Shown here: positions 45,533-55,082 of the stretch, piece after piece
Position numbering within the stretch: position 1 is the stretch's first letter
Layout: every line of letters starts with the position of its first letter
The notes under the pieces: model-generated
Told to the model about the DNA's origin: nothing
Database searches by the model: none
What the model saw: the letters and a program-made list of their open reading frames with translations, nothing else
Translations under genes and position numbers: made by a program
Assembly (NCBI RefSeq): GCF_014645375.1
Contig: NZ_BMLT01000017.1
Location: 1-64,000, forward strand
Direction: 5' to 3'
DNA from: Marinobacterium nitratireducens
Lineage (GTDB): Bacteria; Pseudomonadota; Gammaproteobacteria; Pseudomonadales; Balneatricaceae
Length of the DNA: 64,000 nucleotides

Positions 45533-46531
45533 ATGAAGGCTCTGATCGGCGCACTCCCGCTTGTACTCGCCGCCACTTTCGTCCAGGCCGCCGACGACTG
45601 CGGCCGCGTGACCATTGCAGACATGAACTGGAACTCCGCCACCCTGATGGCCAACGTCGACCGTTTCATCCTCAGCAACGGCTATGGCTGCGATGCCGAA
45701 CTGGTCCCCGGCGACACCATGCCGACCGGCACCTCGATGACCGAAAAGGGTGAACCGGATATCGCGCCGGAGCTCTGGAGCAACTCGATGAAAGCGGCGC
45801 TGGAAAAAGGCGTCGAGGAGAAGCGCCTGCGCATCGCCGGCAAGTCGCTGTCCGACGGCGGCGAGGAAGGCTTCTGGGTGCCGCAGTACATGGTCGACGA
45901 GGACCCGAGCCTGGCCACCATTGAAGGTGTCGTCGCCCATGCCGACCTGTTCAAGAACCCTGAAAATCCCGGCACGTCCGCCTTCGTCGGCTGCCCGGCC
46001 GGCTGGACCTGCCAGATCACCAGCGGCAACCTGTTCAAGGCCCTCAAACTCGGCGAAGCCGGTTTCGAGCTGATAGATCCGGGTTCCGCCGCCGGCCTGT
46101 CCGGTTCCATCGCCCGTGCCTACGAGCGCAAGGAGCCCTGGTTCGGCTATTACTGGGCGCCGACCGCGGTACTGGGCAAGTACAAAATGGTCAAGGTCGA
46201 CTTCGGTAGCGGCGTCGACGAGGAACACTACGTCAACTGTATCAGCGCTGCCGACTGCCTGGAGCCACATGTCACCATGTATCCGCCGGCACCGGTGCAC
46301 ACCGTCACCACCGAGGGCTTCGCGGAGCGGGCGCCCGGCGCCTTCGAATACCTGAGCAAGCGTTCCTTCACCAATGCCCGGATGAACGAAATCCTCGCCT
46401 GGATGGAAGACAACCAGGCCGACGGCGACTTCGCCATGGAGTATTTTCTCAAGAACTACGAGGACACCTGGACAGCCTGGGTTCCGGACGACGTTGCCGG
46501 CAAGGTCAAAGACGCCCTGGCCAACCTTTAG
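45533..46531 (+). CDS. ProX-type quaternary amine ABC transporter, substrate-binding protein
   Basis: 332 residues from ATG 45,533, with AAGGAG upstream. The signal peptide is MKALIGALPLVLAATFVQAA. The mature part begins CGRVTIADMNWNSATLMA, typical of the OpuAC/ProX fold. Trp and aromatic residues for a quaternary-ammonium cage are present, but the exact ligand (glycine betaine, choline, proline betaine) cannot be told. Periplasmic. Permease and ATPase genes follow. Confidence 0.87.
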   Translation: MKALIGALPLVLAATFVQAADDCGRVTIADMNWNSATLMANVDRFILSNGYGCDAELVPGDTMPTGTSMTEKGEPDIAPELWSNSMKAALEKGVEEKRLRIAGKSLSDGGEEGFWVPQYMVDEDPSLATIEGVVAHADLFKNPENPGTSAFVGCPAGWTCQITSGNLFKALKLGEAGFELIDPGSAAGLSGSIARAYERKEPWFGYYWAPTAVLGKYKMVKVDFGSGVDEEHYVNCISAADCLEPHVTMYPPAPVHTVTTEGFAERAPGAFEYLSKRSFTNARMNEILAWMEDNQADGDFAMEYFLKNYEDTWTAWVPDDVAGKVKDALANL

Positions 46532-46559
46532 GCGTTGAATACTGCATTTGAATCAGGCC

Positions 46560-46645
46560 CCCACACCGGTCATTGATGGGTTGCGCCGCTCGACCGACCT
46601 TGCGTACCGATCGCAGGTCCCACGGCGGCTCCACCCATCCTACGG
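46560..46645. repeat. GTAGGATGGGT-type repeat between binding-protein and permease genes
   Basis: On the minus strand CGTAGGATGGGTGGAGCCGCC leads, after a spacer, to GCGGCGCAACCCATC, an imperfect inverted pair of the same kind as the other GTAGGTTGGGT elements in the window. It may form a stem within the transporter mRNA and set expression levels between the binding protein and the membrane parts. Confidence 0.55.
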
Positions 46646-46680
46646 CTGCACTGTTGCGCCTGTTCTCCCGGAGGTAACCT

Positions 46681-47580
46681 ATGGCCGATACGTCCTGGCT
46701 CAGGGAATTTCCCCAGATGGACCGGATGGACCTGCTCGAAATCCGCAAGACCCTCGATAGCGCCTACCGCGAATTCTCCCGCAGCTACGGCGACAGCATC
46801 GAATCCTTTTTCGATCCGCTGCTGCACTTTCTGGTGTGGTTCGAGCAGCTGCTGATCAACTCGCCCTGGTGGGCGGTGATTCTGGTGGTCACGGCGCTGG
46901 TCTACGCCGCCACCCGCTCCTGGAAACTGTCGTTGAGCGTGGTTGTGTCCTTTCTGCTGATCGGCTATTTCGGCATGTGGGAAGACACCATGAGCACGCT
47001 GAGCATCATCACGGTCTGCACCCTGATGTCGATCGTGCTCGGCATACCGATCGGCATTCTGATGGCACGCTCCGACCGCATCCGGTCCTTCGTCACGCCC
47101 GTACTCGACATCATGCAGACGATGCCGGCCTTCGTTTACCTGATTCCGGTGGTCATGCTGCTCGGCATCGGCAAGATACCCGGGTTGATCGCGGTGGTGA
47201 TTTACGCCATTCCGCCAGTGATCCGCCTCACCAACCTCGGCATCCGTCTGGTCGACCCGGAGGTCATGGAAGCGGCGACGGCCTATGGCGCCAGCCCCAT
47301 GCAGCGGCTGTTCGGCGTGCAGTTGCCCCTCGCAATGCCGACCATCATGGCCGGCATCAACCAAACCATCATGATGGCGCTGGCGATGGTGGTGATCGCA
47401 TCGATGATCGGCGTCAAGGGGCTCGGCCAGCCGGTACTGAAGTCCATTACCAACCAGTACTTCACCCTCGGCCTGTTCAACGGTCTGGCGATCGTCGCCC
47501 TTGCGATCATCTTCGACCGCGTCTCCCAGGCCTATGCCCGCCGCACCCAACGGCACTCGAATGGAGGTCGCAATGTCTGA
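46681..47580 (+). CDS. ProW-type ABC transporter permease
   Basis: 299 residues; ATG preceded by GGAGG. A cytoplasmic N-terminal stretch of about 60 residues is followed by a BPD permease domain with the EAA loop (EAATAYGASPMQRLFGVQLPLAMP). GLGQPVL and several membrane helices match ProW/OpuAB. Works with the binding protein upstream and the ATPase downstream, whose start overlaps this stop by eight bases. Confidence 0.92.
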   Translation: MADTSWLREFPQMDRMDLLEIRKTLDSAYREFSRSYGDSIESFFDPLLHFLVWFEQLLINSPWWAVILVVTALVYAATRSWKLSLSVVVSFLLIGYFGMWEDTMSTLSIITVCTLMSIVLGIPIGILMARSDRIRSFVTPVLDIMQTMPAFVYLIPVVMLLGIGKIPGLIAVVIYAIPPVIRLTNLGIRLVDPEVMEAATAYGASPMQRLFGVQLPLAMPTIMAGINQTIMMALAMVVIASMIGVKGLGQPVLKSITNQYFTLGLFNGLAIVALAIIFDRVSQAYARRTQRHSNGGRNV

Positions 47581-48760
47581 CGCGCTGATCCGGGTCGAGG
47601 GGCTTTACAAGGTGTTCGGCAAGGACCCGGCGTCGGTCATGCCGCTGGTGCACGAGGGCCGCTCCAAAGACGACATCCTCGCCGAAACCGGCCACACCCT
47701 GGGCCTCAAGTCGATCGATCTGGAGATCGCCAAGGGCGAGATTTACGTCATCATGGGCCTGTCGGGATCCGGCAAGTCGACCCTAATCCGCCATTTCAAC
47801 CGTCTGATCGACCCCACCGAAGGACGCATTCTGGTCGAGGGCACCGACGTCATGCAGCTGTCGCCCAGGCAGCTGATCGATTTTCGTCGCCACAAGATGT
47901 CGATGGTATTCCAGCGTTTCGGTCTCCTGCCACACCGCTCCGTACTCGACAACGTCGCTTACGGTCTCGCCATCCAGGGCGTCGACCGCAGCAGCCGGGC
48001 GCAGCAGGCGCAGCAGTGGCTCGAGGCGGTGGGGCTTTCCGGTTACGGCGAGCAGTACCCCGCCCAGCTGTCCGGCGGCCAGCAGCAACGGGTAGGACTG
48101 GCACGCGCGCTCTGCACCAACGCCGAAATCCTGCTGATGGACGAGGCCTTTTCGGCGCTGGATCCGCTGATCCGCAGCGAAATGCAGGATCAGCTGCTCG
48201 CACTGCAGCAAAAGTTGCACAAGACCATCATCTTCATCACCCATGACCTCGACGAGGCCCTGCGCCTGGGCGACCGCATCGCCATTCTCAAGGACGGCGC
48301 CCTGGTACAGGAGGGCACGCCCGTCGACATACTGCTGCACCCGGCCGACGACTACGTCGCCGCTTTCGTCAAGGACGTCAACCGGGCGCGGGCGCTGACG
48401 GTGGAAACGGTGATGACCCCGGCACAGTGCTGCATCGAAGGCGATTCGGTGCAGGCGGCACTCAAGGCACTGGAGCAGGCGGGTCGCGAGTACGGTTTCC
48501 AGGTCGCGGGACGTCAGTATCGCGGCACTCTCAGCCGGCGCTCGCTGGAGCAGGCCCCGGGTGATCATATCGACGCCAGCCTGCTCGAGACGGTTGCGAC
48601 GGTTGCGCCGAATGCGCTGATCGAATCGGTGATTCCCGACACTCTGGAAACCCCCGGCCCGCTGCCGGTGGTCTCAGAGGACGGAAATCTCTGCGGCGAG
48701 CTGTCCCGCGCCAGCCTGGTCGAGGTGCTGGGTGACGGCTCGCGCCGCAGTGCCGCCTGA
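47573..48760 (+). CDS. ProV-type quaternary amine ABC transporter ATPase
   Basis: 395 residues from ATG 47,573, with GGAGG upstream. Walker A GLSGSGKST, signature LSGGQQQRVGLARAL, Walker B ILLMDEAFSALDP and the switch His (FITHDLDEA) are all present. Residues from about 280 on are a C-terminal regulatory part with CBS-like character, as in ProV/OpuAA, which respond to ionic strength. Third gene of the transporter operon. Confidence 0.92.
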   Translation: MSDALIRVEGLYKVFGKDPASVMPLVHEGRSKDDILAETGHTLGLKSIDLEIAKGEIYVIMGLSGSGKSTLIRHFNRLIDPTEGRILVEGTDVMQLSPRQLIDFRRHKMSMVFQRFGLLPHRSVLDNVAYGLAIQGVDRSSRAQQAQQWLEAVGLSGYGEQYPAQLSGGQQQRVGLARALCTNAEILLMDEAFSALDPLIRSEMQDQLLALQQKLHKTIIFITHDLDEALRLGDRIAILKDGALVQEGTPVDILLHPADDYVAAFVKDVNRARALTVETVMTPAQCCIEGDSVQAALKALEQAGREYGFQVAGRQYRGTLSRRSLEQAPGDHIDASLLETVATVAPNALIESVIPDTLETPGPLPVVSEDGNLCGELSRASLVEVLGDGSRRSAA

Positions 48761-48797
48761 ACCGGCGCCGCCCTCCCGGGCCTGAACAGGACTGAAC

Positions 48798-51617
48798 ATG
48801 ATGGCGACCGGCCCCGACGCCGACATCCGCGCGCAACTGCTGCAACTGGTGGATCAACTGTGCACGGAGCTTCGCTCGCAGGGCCTCGACCGTCCGGTCG
48901 AGCTCGACAGCCGACTGGAGCAGGATCTTGGCCTCGACAGCCTCAGCCGCGCCGAGCTTTTCAGTCGCATCGAGCAGCGCTTCGGCGCCGCCCTGCCGGG
49001 CCAGACCTTTGCCGAGGCCGAAACCCCGCGCGACCTTTTGCGGGCGCTGCAAAACGCCAGCCCCGTTGCCGTGCCGCCGCAAGCGGCGCCGGTTACGGCC
49101 GATAACGGCGACAGCGTTGCCGGCCTGCCAAGGCATGCCGGCACACTGGTGGAAGCCCTCGCCTGGCATGTCGAGCACCATCCGCAACGCACCCATATCC
49201 ATTTTCACCGGGATGCCGACGACGGCGAGCAGCTCAGCTACGGCGGGCTCTGGCGCGAAGCCTGCGCCCTCACCGCAGGGCTGCAGCGCAAAGGCGTCGA
49301 AGCGGGGCAGAAGGTCGCGCTGATGCTGCCGACCGGGCGCGACTACTTTATAAGCTTCGTCGCCATCTGGCTGGCGGGCGCCACGCCGGTGCCACTCTAT
49401 CCACCGCTGGGCCGGCGTCAGCTCGAGGACCAACTGCAGCGCCAGGCCGGTATTCTCGACAACTGCCAGGCACGGCTGCTGATCGCACCCGCGGCCGCCC
49501 AGCCGCTCGAGCCACTGTTAAAAGCCCGGGTCGGTGGCCTGCAGGCGCTGGTGCAGCCTGCAGACCTTGCAGCGGACGCCGACCAGGCCAGGATCCTGCC
49601 CTGCGCGCCCGGCGACATCGCCCTGCTGCAGTACACCTCGGGCAGTACCGGCAACCCCAAGGGGGTGGTGCTCAGCCACGCCAACCTGCTGGCCAATATT
49701 CGCGCCGCCGGCCAGGCGCTACGGGTCGACAGCCGCGATGTTTTCGTCAGCTGGCTGCCGCTGTACCACGATATGGGGCTGATCGGCGCCTGGTTCGGCA
49801 GCCTCTACCATGCCGTGAGGCTGGTCAGCCTGCCGCCACAGGACTTTCTGGCCCGCCCCGCGCGCTGGCTCGAGGCGCTGCACCGCCACCGGGGCACCCT
49901 GTCCGCCGCCCCCAACTTTGCCTACGAGCTTTGCCTGCAACGCGTTCCGGAACCCCTGCTCGAGGGCCTCGACCTCAGTGCCTGGCGCCTGGCCCTGAAC
50001 GGCGCCGAAGCGGTGAACCCCGCTACCCTGGAGGCCTTCTCCCGACGCTTCGAACGCTGCGGCCTGCAGCGCACCACCGTCTTTCCGGTGTACGGCCTGG
50101 CGGAATGCAGCGTCGCCCTGGCCTTCCCCGAGCCGGGCCTCGAAGCCGTCATCGACCGGGTGCAGCGCGCGCCGCTGATGCGCGAGGGCATCGCCGAGCC
50201 GGCAACGGCCAGGGACAGCGATACGCTCGAGTTCGCCTGCTGCGGCCGGGCGATACCGGGACATCGCATTCGCATCTGCGATGACAGCGGCCGCGAACTG
50301 CCGCAACGCCGGCAGGGGCGCATCCAGTTCCGCGGCCCGTCGGCCACCAGCGGCTACTATCGCAACAGCGAGGCCACCGCCCGGCTGTTCGAAGGCGACT
50401 GGCTGGAAACCGGTGATCTTGGCTACCTCACCGCCAACGGTCTGCACATTACCGGCCGCAGCAAGGACCTGATCATTCGCGCCGGGCGCAACCTCTACCC
50501 CGAAGAACTGGAACGGGCGGTGGGCGAAGTGCCGGGGCTGCGCCGGGGCCGGGTAGCGGCGTTCGGCATCGACGACGCCGGTACCGAGCGCCTGATTCTG
50601 ATGGCCGAGTCACGGACCCGGGACGAGCGGTTGCAAGAGCAGCAGCGCCGGGATGCCGCCGCAGCGGTCAGCGCCCTGATCGGCGAGCCGCCGGACGAGG
50701 TGGTACTGGTGCCCGCTGGCATACTGCTGAAAACCTCCAGCGGCAAGATTCGCCGCAACGACTGCCGGGAACGCTATCGGCGCGGCGACTACCGGATTCG
50801 TCCGCCCTGGCGGCAAAAGATGCGCCTGCTGCTGACCACCCTGAAACCGGCCGGCAGGCGGCTGAGCCGTCGCCTGGGCCAGCACCTGTTCGCGGGCTGG
50901 GCGCTGGTCACCGGCATACCTCTGGCCCTGATCGCGGCGCTCGCGCTGCTCGGCCTGCCGAGCGTCCGCTCGCGCTGGCGTGCGCTTCATCGCATCACCC
51001 GCCTCTGGGCCAGGCTGACCCGCACACCGATACGGGTACGCGGGCTGGACAACCTCGGCGGCGGTGGCGCCTGTGTCTGCGTCGCCAATCACTCGAGCTA
51101 TCTCGATGCCTTCGTATTGCTGGCGGCCTTGCCGGAACCACTGGCTTTCGTCGCCAAGGCCGAGCTGCAGGAGGCCAAACTGCTGCGACCGCTACTGGAC
51201 CGGCTCGGGATCCGCTACGTCAACCGCCGGGATCCCGAGCAGGGACTGCTCGACGCCCGCGATGCCAGCGAGCACCTGAAACAGGGCGCCCGGATGCTGT
51301 TCTTCCCCGAAGGCACCTTCGAGGACAGCGCCGGCCTGCTACCCTTTCACACCGGCGCCTTCGTCTGTGCCGCCGAGAGCGGCACGCCGGTGGTGCCGAT
51401 CGCCATTCGCGGCACCCGTCCGATACTGAGGGGCGACAGCTGGTACGCCTACCATGGCGCGCTTGATCTGGTGATAGGCGCGCCGATTTCCGGTGATCCG
51501 GGCAAGGCAACCTGGGAACAGGCCCTGGCGCTGCGCGACAGGGCCCGGGCGCATATCCTGCGCCACTGCGGAGAGCCCGACCTGGCGGGCAGCTCTGGAT
51601 CTTTGGAAAGCACCTGA
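48798..51617 (+). CDS. ACP - fatty acyl-AMP ligase - PlsC acyltransferase fusion
   Basis: 939 residues. Residues 1-95 form an acyl carrier protein with the phosphopantetheine Ser in LGLDSLSRAEL. About 110-690 is an adenylate-forming ligase: LLQYTSGSTGNPKGVV, then SWLPLYHDMGLIG, a sequence typical of fatty acyl-AMP ligases, and TGDLGYLTANGLHITGRSKD. The C-terminal part has a basic membrane-proximal segment and a PlsC domain with NHSSYLD (HX4D motif) and FFPEGTFEDSAG. The layout suggests activation of a free fatty acid, transfer to the fused ACP, then acylation of a glycerol- or amino-lipid acceptor (inference). It starts 37 bases after proV, so possibly co-transcribed. Confidence 0.88.
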   Translation: MMATGPDADIRAQLLQLVDQLCTELRSQGLDRPVELDSRLEQDLGLDSLSRAELFSRIEQRFGAALPGQTFAEAETPRDLLRALQNASPVAVPPQAAPVTADNGDSVAGLPRHAGTLVEALAWHVEHHPQRTHIHFHRDADDGEQLSYGGLWREACALTAGLQRKGVEAGQKVALMLPTGRDYFISFVAIWLAGATPVPLYPPLGRRQLEDQLQRQAGILDNCQARLLIAPAAAQPLEPLLKARVGGLQALVQPADLAADADQARILPCAPGDIALLQYTSGSTGNPKGVVLSHANLLANIRAAGQALRVDSRDVFVSWLPLYHDMGLIGAWFGSLYHAVRLVSLPPQDFLARPARWLEALHRHRGTLSAAPNFAYELCLQRVPEPLLEGLDLSAWRLALNGAEAVNPATLEAFSRRFERCGLQRTTVFPVYGLAECSVALAFPEPGLEAVIDRVQRAPLMREGIAEPATARDSDTLEFACCGRAIPGHRIRICDDSGRELPQRRQGRIQFRGPSATSGYYRNSEATARLFEGDWLETGDLGYLTANGLHITGRSKDLIIRAGRNLYPEELERAVGEVPGLRRGRVAAFGIDDAGTERLILMAESRTRDERLQEQQRRDAAAAVSALIGEPPDEVVLVPAGILLKTSSGKIRRNDCRERYRRGDYRIRPPWRQKMRLLLTTLKPAGRRLSRRLGQHLFAGWALVTGIPLALIAALALLGLPSVRSRWRALHRITRLWARLTRTPIRVRGLDNLGGGGACVCVANHSSYLDAFVLLAALPEPLAFVAKAELQEAKLLRPLLDRLGIRYVNRRDPEQGLLDARDASEHLKQGARMLFFPEGTFEDSAGLLPFHTGAFVCAAESGTPVVPIAIRGTRPILRGDSWYAYHGALDLVIGAPISGDPGKATWEQALALRDRARAHILRHCGEPDLAGSSGSLEST

Positions 51618-51647
51618 CGTGATCCGGATTCGCCCCGGGCAGTGAAA

Positions 51648-51673
51648 GGCCGCCATACAAGCCCATGGCGGCC
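51648..51673. terminator. Hairpin between convergent genes
   Basis: GGCCGCCAT-acaagccc-ATGGCGGCC is a perfect 9-bp stem 30 bases after the ACP-FAAL-PlsC stop. There is no clear T run, so it is a possible weak terminator or a mere stem. Confidence 0.4.
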
Positions 51674-51754
51674 ACGCCTGAAAGATATCCTGTCCCGATC
51701 CCCCCGATTGCAGCAGCGCTGCAGGAGCGCAGAACCCGTTTCGTTACACGCCGG

Positions 51755-52390
51755 TCACCGGGTGCCGAACATCCGGTCACCGGCATCCCCGAGGCCCGGC
51801 ATGATGTAACCATGATCATTCAGGCCCCGGTCGATGGCGGCCGTGTAAATCGGCACATCGGGATGGGTTTCCGATAGATTTCTGATCCCTTCCGGCGCCG
51901 CCAGCAAACAGACAAAACGAATGGAGCGGGGACTGGCTTCCTTCAAGCGGTCTATCGCCGCCACCGCGGAGTTGCCGGTCGCCAGCATGGGGTCGAGCAC
52001 GATGGCGTCGCGCTCGTGCATGCTGTGGGGCATCTTGAAGTAGTACTCCACCGCCACCAGGGTTTTGGGATCGCGATACAAACCGACATGCCCGACCCGC
52101 GCCCCCGGCACCACATTCAACATGCCGTCCAGAAAACCGGCCCCCGCCCGCATGATGTTGACGAACACGGTTTTTTTGCCGTCGATCACCGGGCTTCGCA
52201 TTTTCTCCAGCGGTGTTTCGATTTCGATTAATTGGGTCGGCATATCCCGTGTGACTTCATAGGCCATGAGCATGCTGATTTCATTCAGCAAACGACGAAA
52301 ACTGCTGGTGCTGCGATTCTGCTCCCGCATGAGCGTGAGTTTGTGCTGAACGAGTGGATGGCTGATGACATGGACTTCGGACTGACTCAT
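51755..52390 (-). CDS. upp: Uracil phosphoribosyltransferase
   Basis: 211 residues. [36 protein letters not shown] and the PRPP-binding [12 protein letters not shown] are diagnostic. It makes UMP from uracil and PRPP. It is the last gene of a minus-strand operon with the URC4-like and URC1-like genes, 20 bases downstream of the former. In the URC pathway of uracil catabolism a phosphoribosyltransferase of this kind provides an early step. Confidence 0.95.
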   Translation of the reverse strand: MSQSEVHVISHPLVQHKLTLMREQNRSTSSFRRLLNEISMLMAYEVTRDMPTQLIEIETPLEKMRSPVIDGKKTVFVNIMRAGAGFLDGMLNVVPGARVGHVGLYRDPKTLVAVEYYFKMPHSMHERDAIVLDPMLATGNSAVAAIDRLKEASPRSIRFVCLLAAPEGIRNLSETHPDVPIYTAAIDRGLNDHGYIMPGLGDAGDRMFGTR

Positions 52391-52410
52391 GTTGGCATTC
52401 CCTTCTTTCG

Positions 52411-53685
52411 CTAAAAAACCGTACCATCGCTTGCAATCAGCAGCGGCGGTGTCCCGCCTTCGCGCAACTGGCGGGCAACTTCGCGCCCCGCGGCCCAGGT
52501 GCCCCCTTCCAGAATACAGGCCAGGGGCATTTCGTCCGCAGACATCTGCAATTTCTGACGTACCGCTGGAGCGAGTCGGTCAATCAGAGCGACCGTCAGC
52601 GCCCGCCATTCGATGATGGCCTCATCGGCGGCACTGTACTGACGCGCGAAAAAATCGGCCTGTCTGGGAACGATGACCCCCATATCCAGCAGTAATCCGC
52701 CGTTGCGATATTCCGGTAAACCGGTGAGCCCATCCAGATCGGTCAGGCGGATACCGGCCCACTGAAAGGGCTCCAGCAACGAATAGGTAAGCCACTGGCT
52801 AAGCTTGTGAAAGGGCACCCAGCCGGCAGACTCGCCTTCCCCGCCCGCCAACGGGTGACGCCAGCAATCCCCGAGGGCTTCGTCATTGAGCCTATTGCCG
52901 GTCAACCAGATGGGACTCAAATGTTCGAGCAGGGCCTGCAGCACGCAGGCGGCAGGGAGCTGGCCGAGCTGACCATTGCGCGTCAGCAGATCGAACAGAC
53001 ATCCCGGACGCCCCCCGGCGCCAAACACAGCGGGACTGGCCGACAGGCAGTGTCCCAGCCGCTGCAGTAACTGCACGCGCCCTTCCAGCCCCACCAGCGG
53101 ATTGGCATCGCTGACCTGAAAAAGTCCCGCCAGATCCGCCACTTGGATCCGCTTCAGCGCCTGGGCATCGACGCGGTAAGGATCATCGCGCCGTGATGAG
53201 AACACGCCCTGCATAAAGCCATGGAAGCTGGCAACGCCCAGACCTTCGGAGCGAACGAAGGTTTTGCCGCTGTCAGCTTCCCGGTAGCGCCATTGCGCGC
53301 CGGCACCCGCGTCCAGCAACACACTGACAAGGGTCAGATCGATACACGCCCGTGCCCGGGCAGCAGAGTCGAGATGCGCTAGGCACGCATCCAGAGCGGC
53401 TTTGCGATCCACACCGCCCGCTTCGAAATGTCGCCACCGGCTGTGGTAGGGAATGTTCAGATCCGGATATTGTCTGCGGGTAACGGCTTCCACCTGGCAT
53501 GCGACAGCATCGAGTTTTTCCAGCTGCAGATCAAAATACCCAGACTCACCCGCTTCGACCGCGCGCAGAATATTGGAGCAGCGCTCGCGAATGGTTGCGG
53601 GAGAACGCAAACAGGCAACGGCACTGGCCGTGACGTTATTTATCAAAGCCGCGGCCCTTGGTGCCCGCCAGTGCGTCGGCATCCG
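52411..53685 (-). CDS. URC4/Urg3 family protein (DUF1688), uracil catabolism
   Basis: About 424 residues. [48 protein letters not shown] and [14 protein letters not shown] match the DUF1688/URC4 family, required for uracil catabolism in yeast (Lachancea kluyveri) and found in many bacteria. The start is uncertain: ATG 53,685 overlaps the upstream gene by 50 bases, while a TTG at 53,646 would overlap by only 11. Function in the pathway is not biochemically settled. Confidence 0.85.
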   Translation of the reverse strand, partial: RMPTHWRAPRAAALINNVTASAVACLRSPATIRERCSNILRAVEAGESGYFDLQLEKLDAVACQVEAVTRRQYPDLNIPYHSRWRHFEAGGVDRKAALDACLAHLDSAARARACIDLTLVSVLLDAGAGAQWRYREADSGKTFVRSEGLGVASFHGFMQGVFSSRRDDPYRVDAQALKRIQVADLAGLFQVSDANPLVGLEGRVQLLQRLGHCLSASPAVFGAGGRPGCLFDLLTRNGQLGQLPAACVLQALLEHLSPIWLTGNRLNDEALGDCWRHPLAGGEGESAGWVPFHKLSQWLTYSLLEPFQWAGIRLTDLDGLTGLPEYRNGGLLLDMGVIVPRQADFFARQYSAADEAIIEWRALTVALIDRLAPAVRQKLQMSADEMPLACILEGGTWAAGREVARQLREGGTPPLLIASDGTVF

Positions 53686-54910
53686 GCACGGTCCCGTCGG
53701 TGTAATAACCGGCCGCAATCTTCGCCTCGATTTCCACCTGGGCGTCTTCCGGGACCAGTTCTTCGGGAATCTTGACCCGTTCCTCCACCTCGATACCGCT
53801 GTCAGTGATGGCGCGGTACTTGTCGTTGCTCATGCTGACCAGGCGATGGATCGTCCGAATACCCAGCCAGTGCAGCACGTCGGGCATCAGTTCCTGAAAC
53901 CGCATATCCTGAACACCGGCCACGCATTCGGTGCGCAGAAAATACTTGTCCGCGCTGTCGCCGCCGACCTGCCGTTTGCGTGCGTTGTACACCAGGAATT
54001 TGGTCACCTCACCCAGCGCGCGGCCCTCCTTGCGACTGTAGGCGATCAGCCCCACGCCGCCGGTCTGGGCGCCGCGCACGCACTCCTCGATGGCGTGGGT
54101 GAGATAGGGCCGGCAGGTGCAGATATCCGAGCCGAACACATCGGAACCATTGCACTCGTCGTGCACGCGGGCGGTCAGGGTGACGTCGGGATTGGCCAGA
54201 TCGCGGGGATTACCGAAGATATACAACGTTTGTCCGCCGATGGGCGGCAAAAACACTTCGAAATCGCTGCGGGTCACCAGCTCCGGATACATGCCGCCGG
54301 TTTCCTCGAACAGGATGCGCCGCAAATCCGATTCGCTGACGTTGAATCGCTTGGCAACGCCAGGCAGCCACCACACCGGCTCGATGGCCACCTTCGTCAC
54401 GACGGCCGAGCCGTTCTCCAGCAGGATGCGGTTGTCGGGGACCAGGCGCTTGAATGCCAGTGCGTGATGAATTTCCGGCAGATTGATGTGCGCCTTGGTG
54501 ACAGCGATGGTGGGCCGGATGTCGTAGCCCTGGGCTATATAGTCGGAAAACACGTCGGCCACGCTGGCGCCCCAGGGGTCGATCGAGACGATCTTCTCTG
54601 CGCCGGCCCACTGGGGATTGGGGCCGATAACGTCGGTGGGTGAGGTATTGGTCAGGTCGGCCTTGTGGTCTTTCAGCAGGGTGCCGGCCGCGACCGCCAG
54701 CGCGCGATAAACGCCGTAACTGCCGCTATGGGCGCCAATGACGTTGCGCTGGCTGCGGTTGGTGGTAGTGCCGATGACAGGTCCGCGCTCCGCGGCGCTG
54801 GCGGCTCCCCAGTGAATGGCGGGGACACCATCGGGGCCTTGCCCTTCGGGATGGCTGGTCAATCTGATATGCCGCGACTGCTTGTGTCTTCCGTCCTTTC
54901 CAGTGCTCAT
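53636..54910 (-). CDS. GTP cyclohydrolase II-like protein URC1, uracil catabolism
   Basis: 424 residues from ATG 54,910, with AGGAG upstream. The C-terminal half is a RibA-like domain: GSDVFGSDICTCRPYL with the zinc Cys residues, GVGLIAYSRKEGRALGEV, and DVLHWLGIRTIHRLVSMSNDK. The N-terminal 200 residues are the extension found in URC1 homologues, not in RibA. URC1 is thought to act on a uridine nucleotide rather than on GTP. First gene of the URC1-URC4-upp operon. Confidence 0.87.
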   Translation of the reverse strand: MSTGKDGRHKQSRHIRLTSHPEGQGPDGVPAIHWGAASAAERGPVIGTTTNRSQRNVIGAHSGSYGVYRALAVAAGTLLKDHKADLTNTSPTDVIGPNPQWAGAEKIVSIDPWGASVADVFSDYIAQGYDIRPTIAVTKAHINLPEIHHALAFKRLVPDNRILLENGSAVVTKVAIEPVWWLPGVAKRFNVSESDLRRILFEETGGMYPELVTRSDFEVFLPPIGGQTLYIFGNPRDLANPDVTLTARVHDECNGSDVFGSDICTCRPYLTHAIEECVRGAQTGGVGLIAYSRKEGRALGEVTKFLVYNARKRQVGGDSADKYFLRTECVAGVQDMRFQELMPDVLHWLGIRTIHRLVSMSNDKYRAITDSGIEVEERVKIPEELVPEDAQVEIEAKIAAGYYTDGTVPDADALAGTKGRGFDK

Positions 54911-55082
54911 GAGTACAGCTCCTGTATCGAACAGCAGGTTTTTCAGTATAAACCTCTCGTTATTTAGCACCGAAAATGGATAAGCGGCAAGGCATAAATA
55001 CCCTGTAGATACTTCCGGCGCAGGGCGCCTTCGGCGCCGTTCGGTGCGCCCACTGGCAGCGCCGATCGCGCCTGGACAGGGT

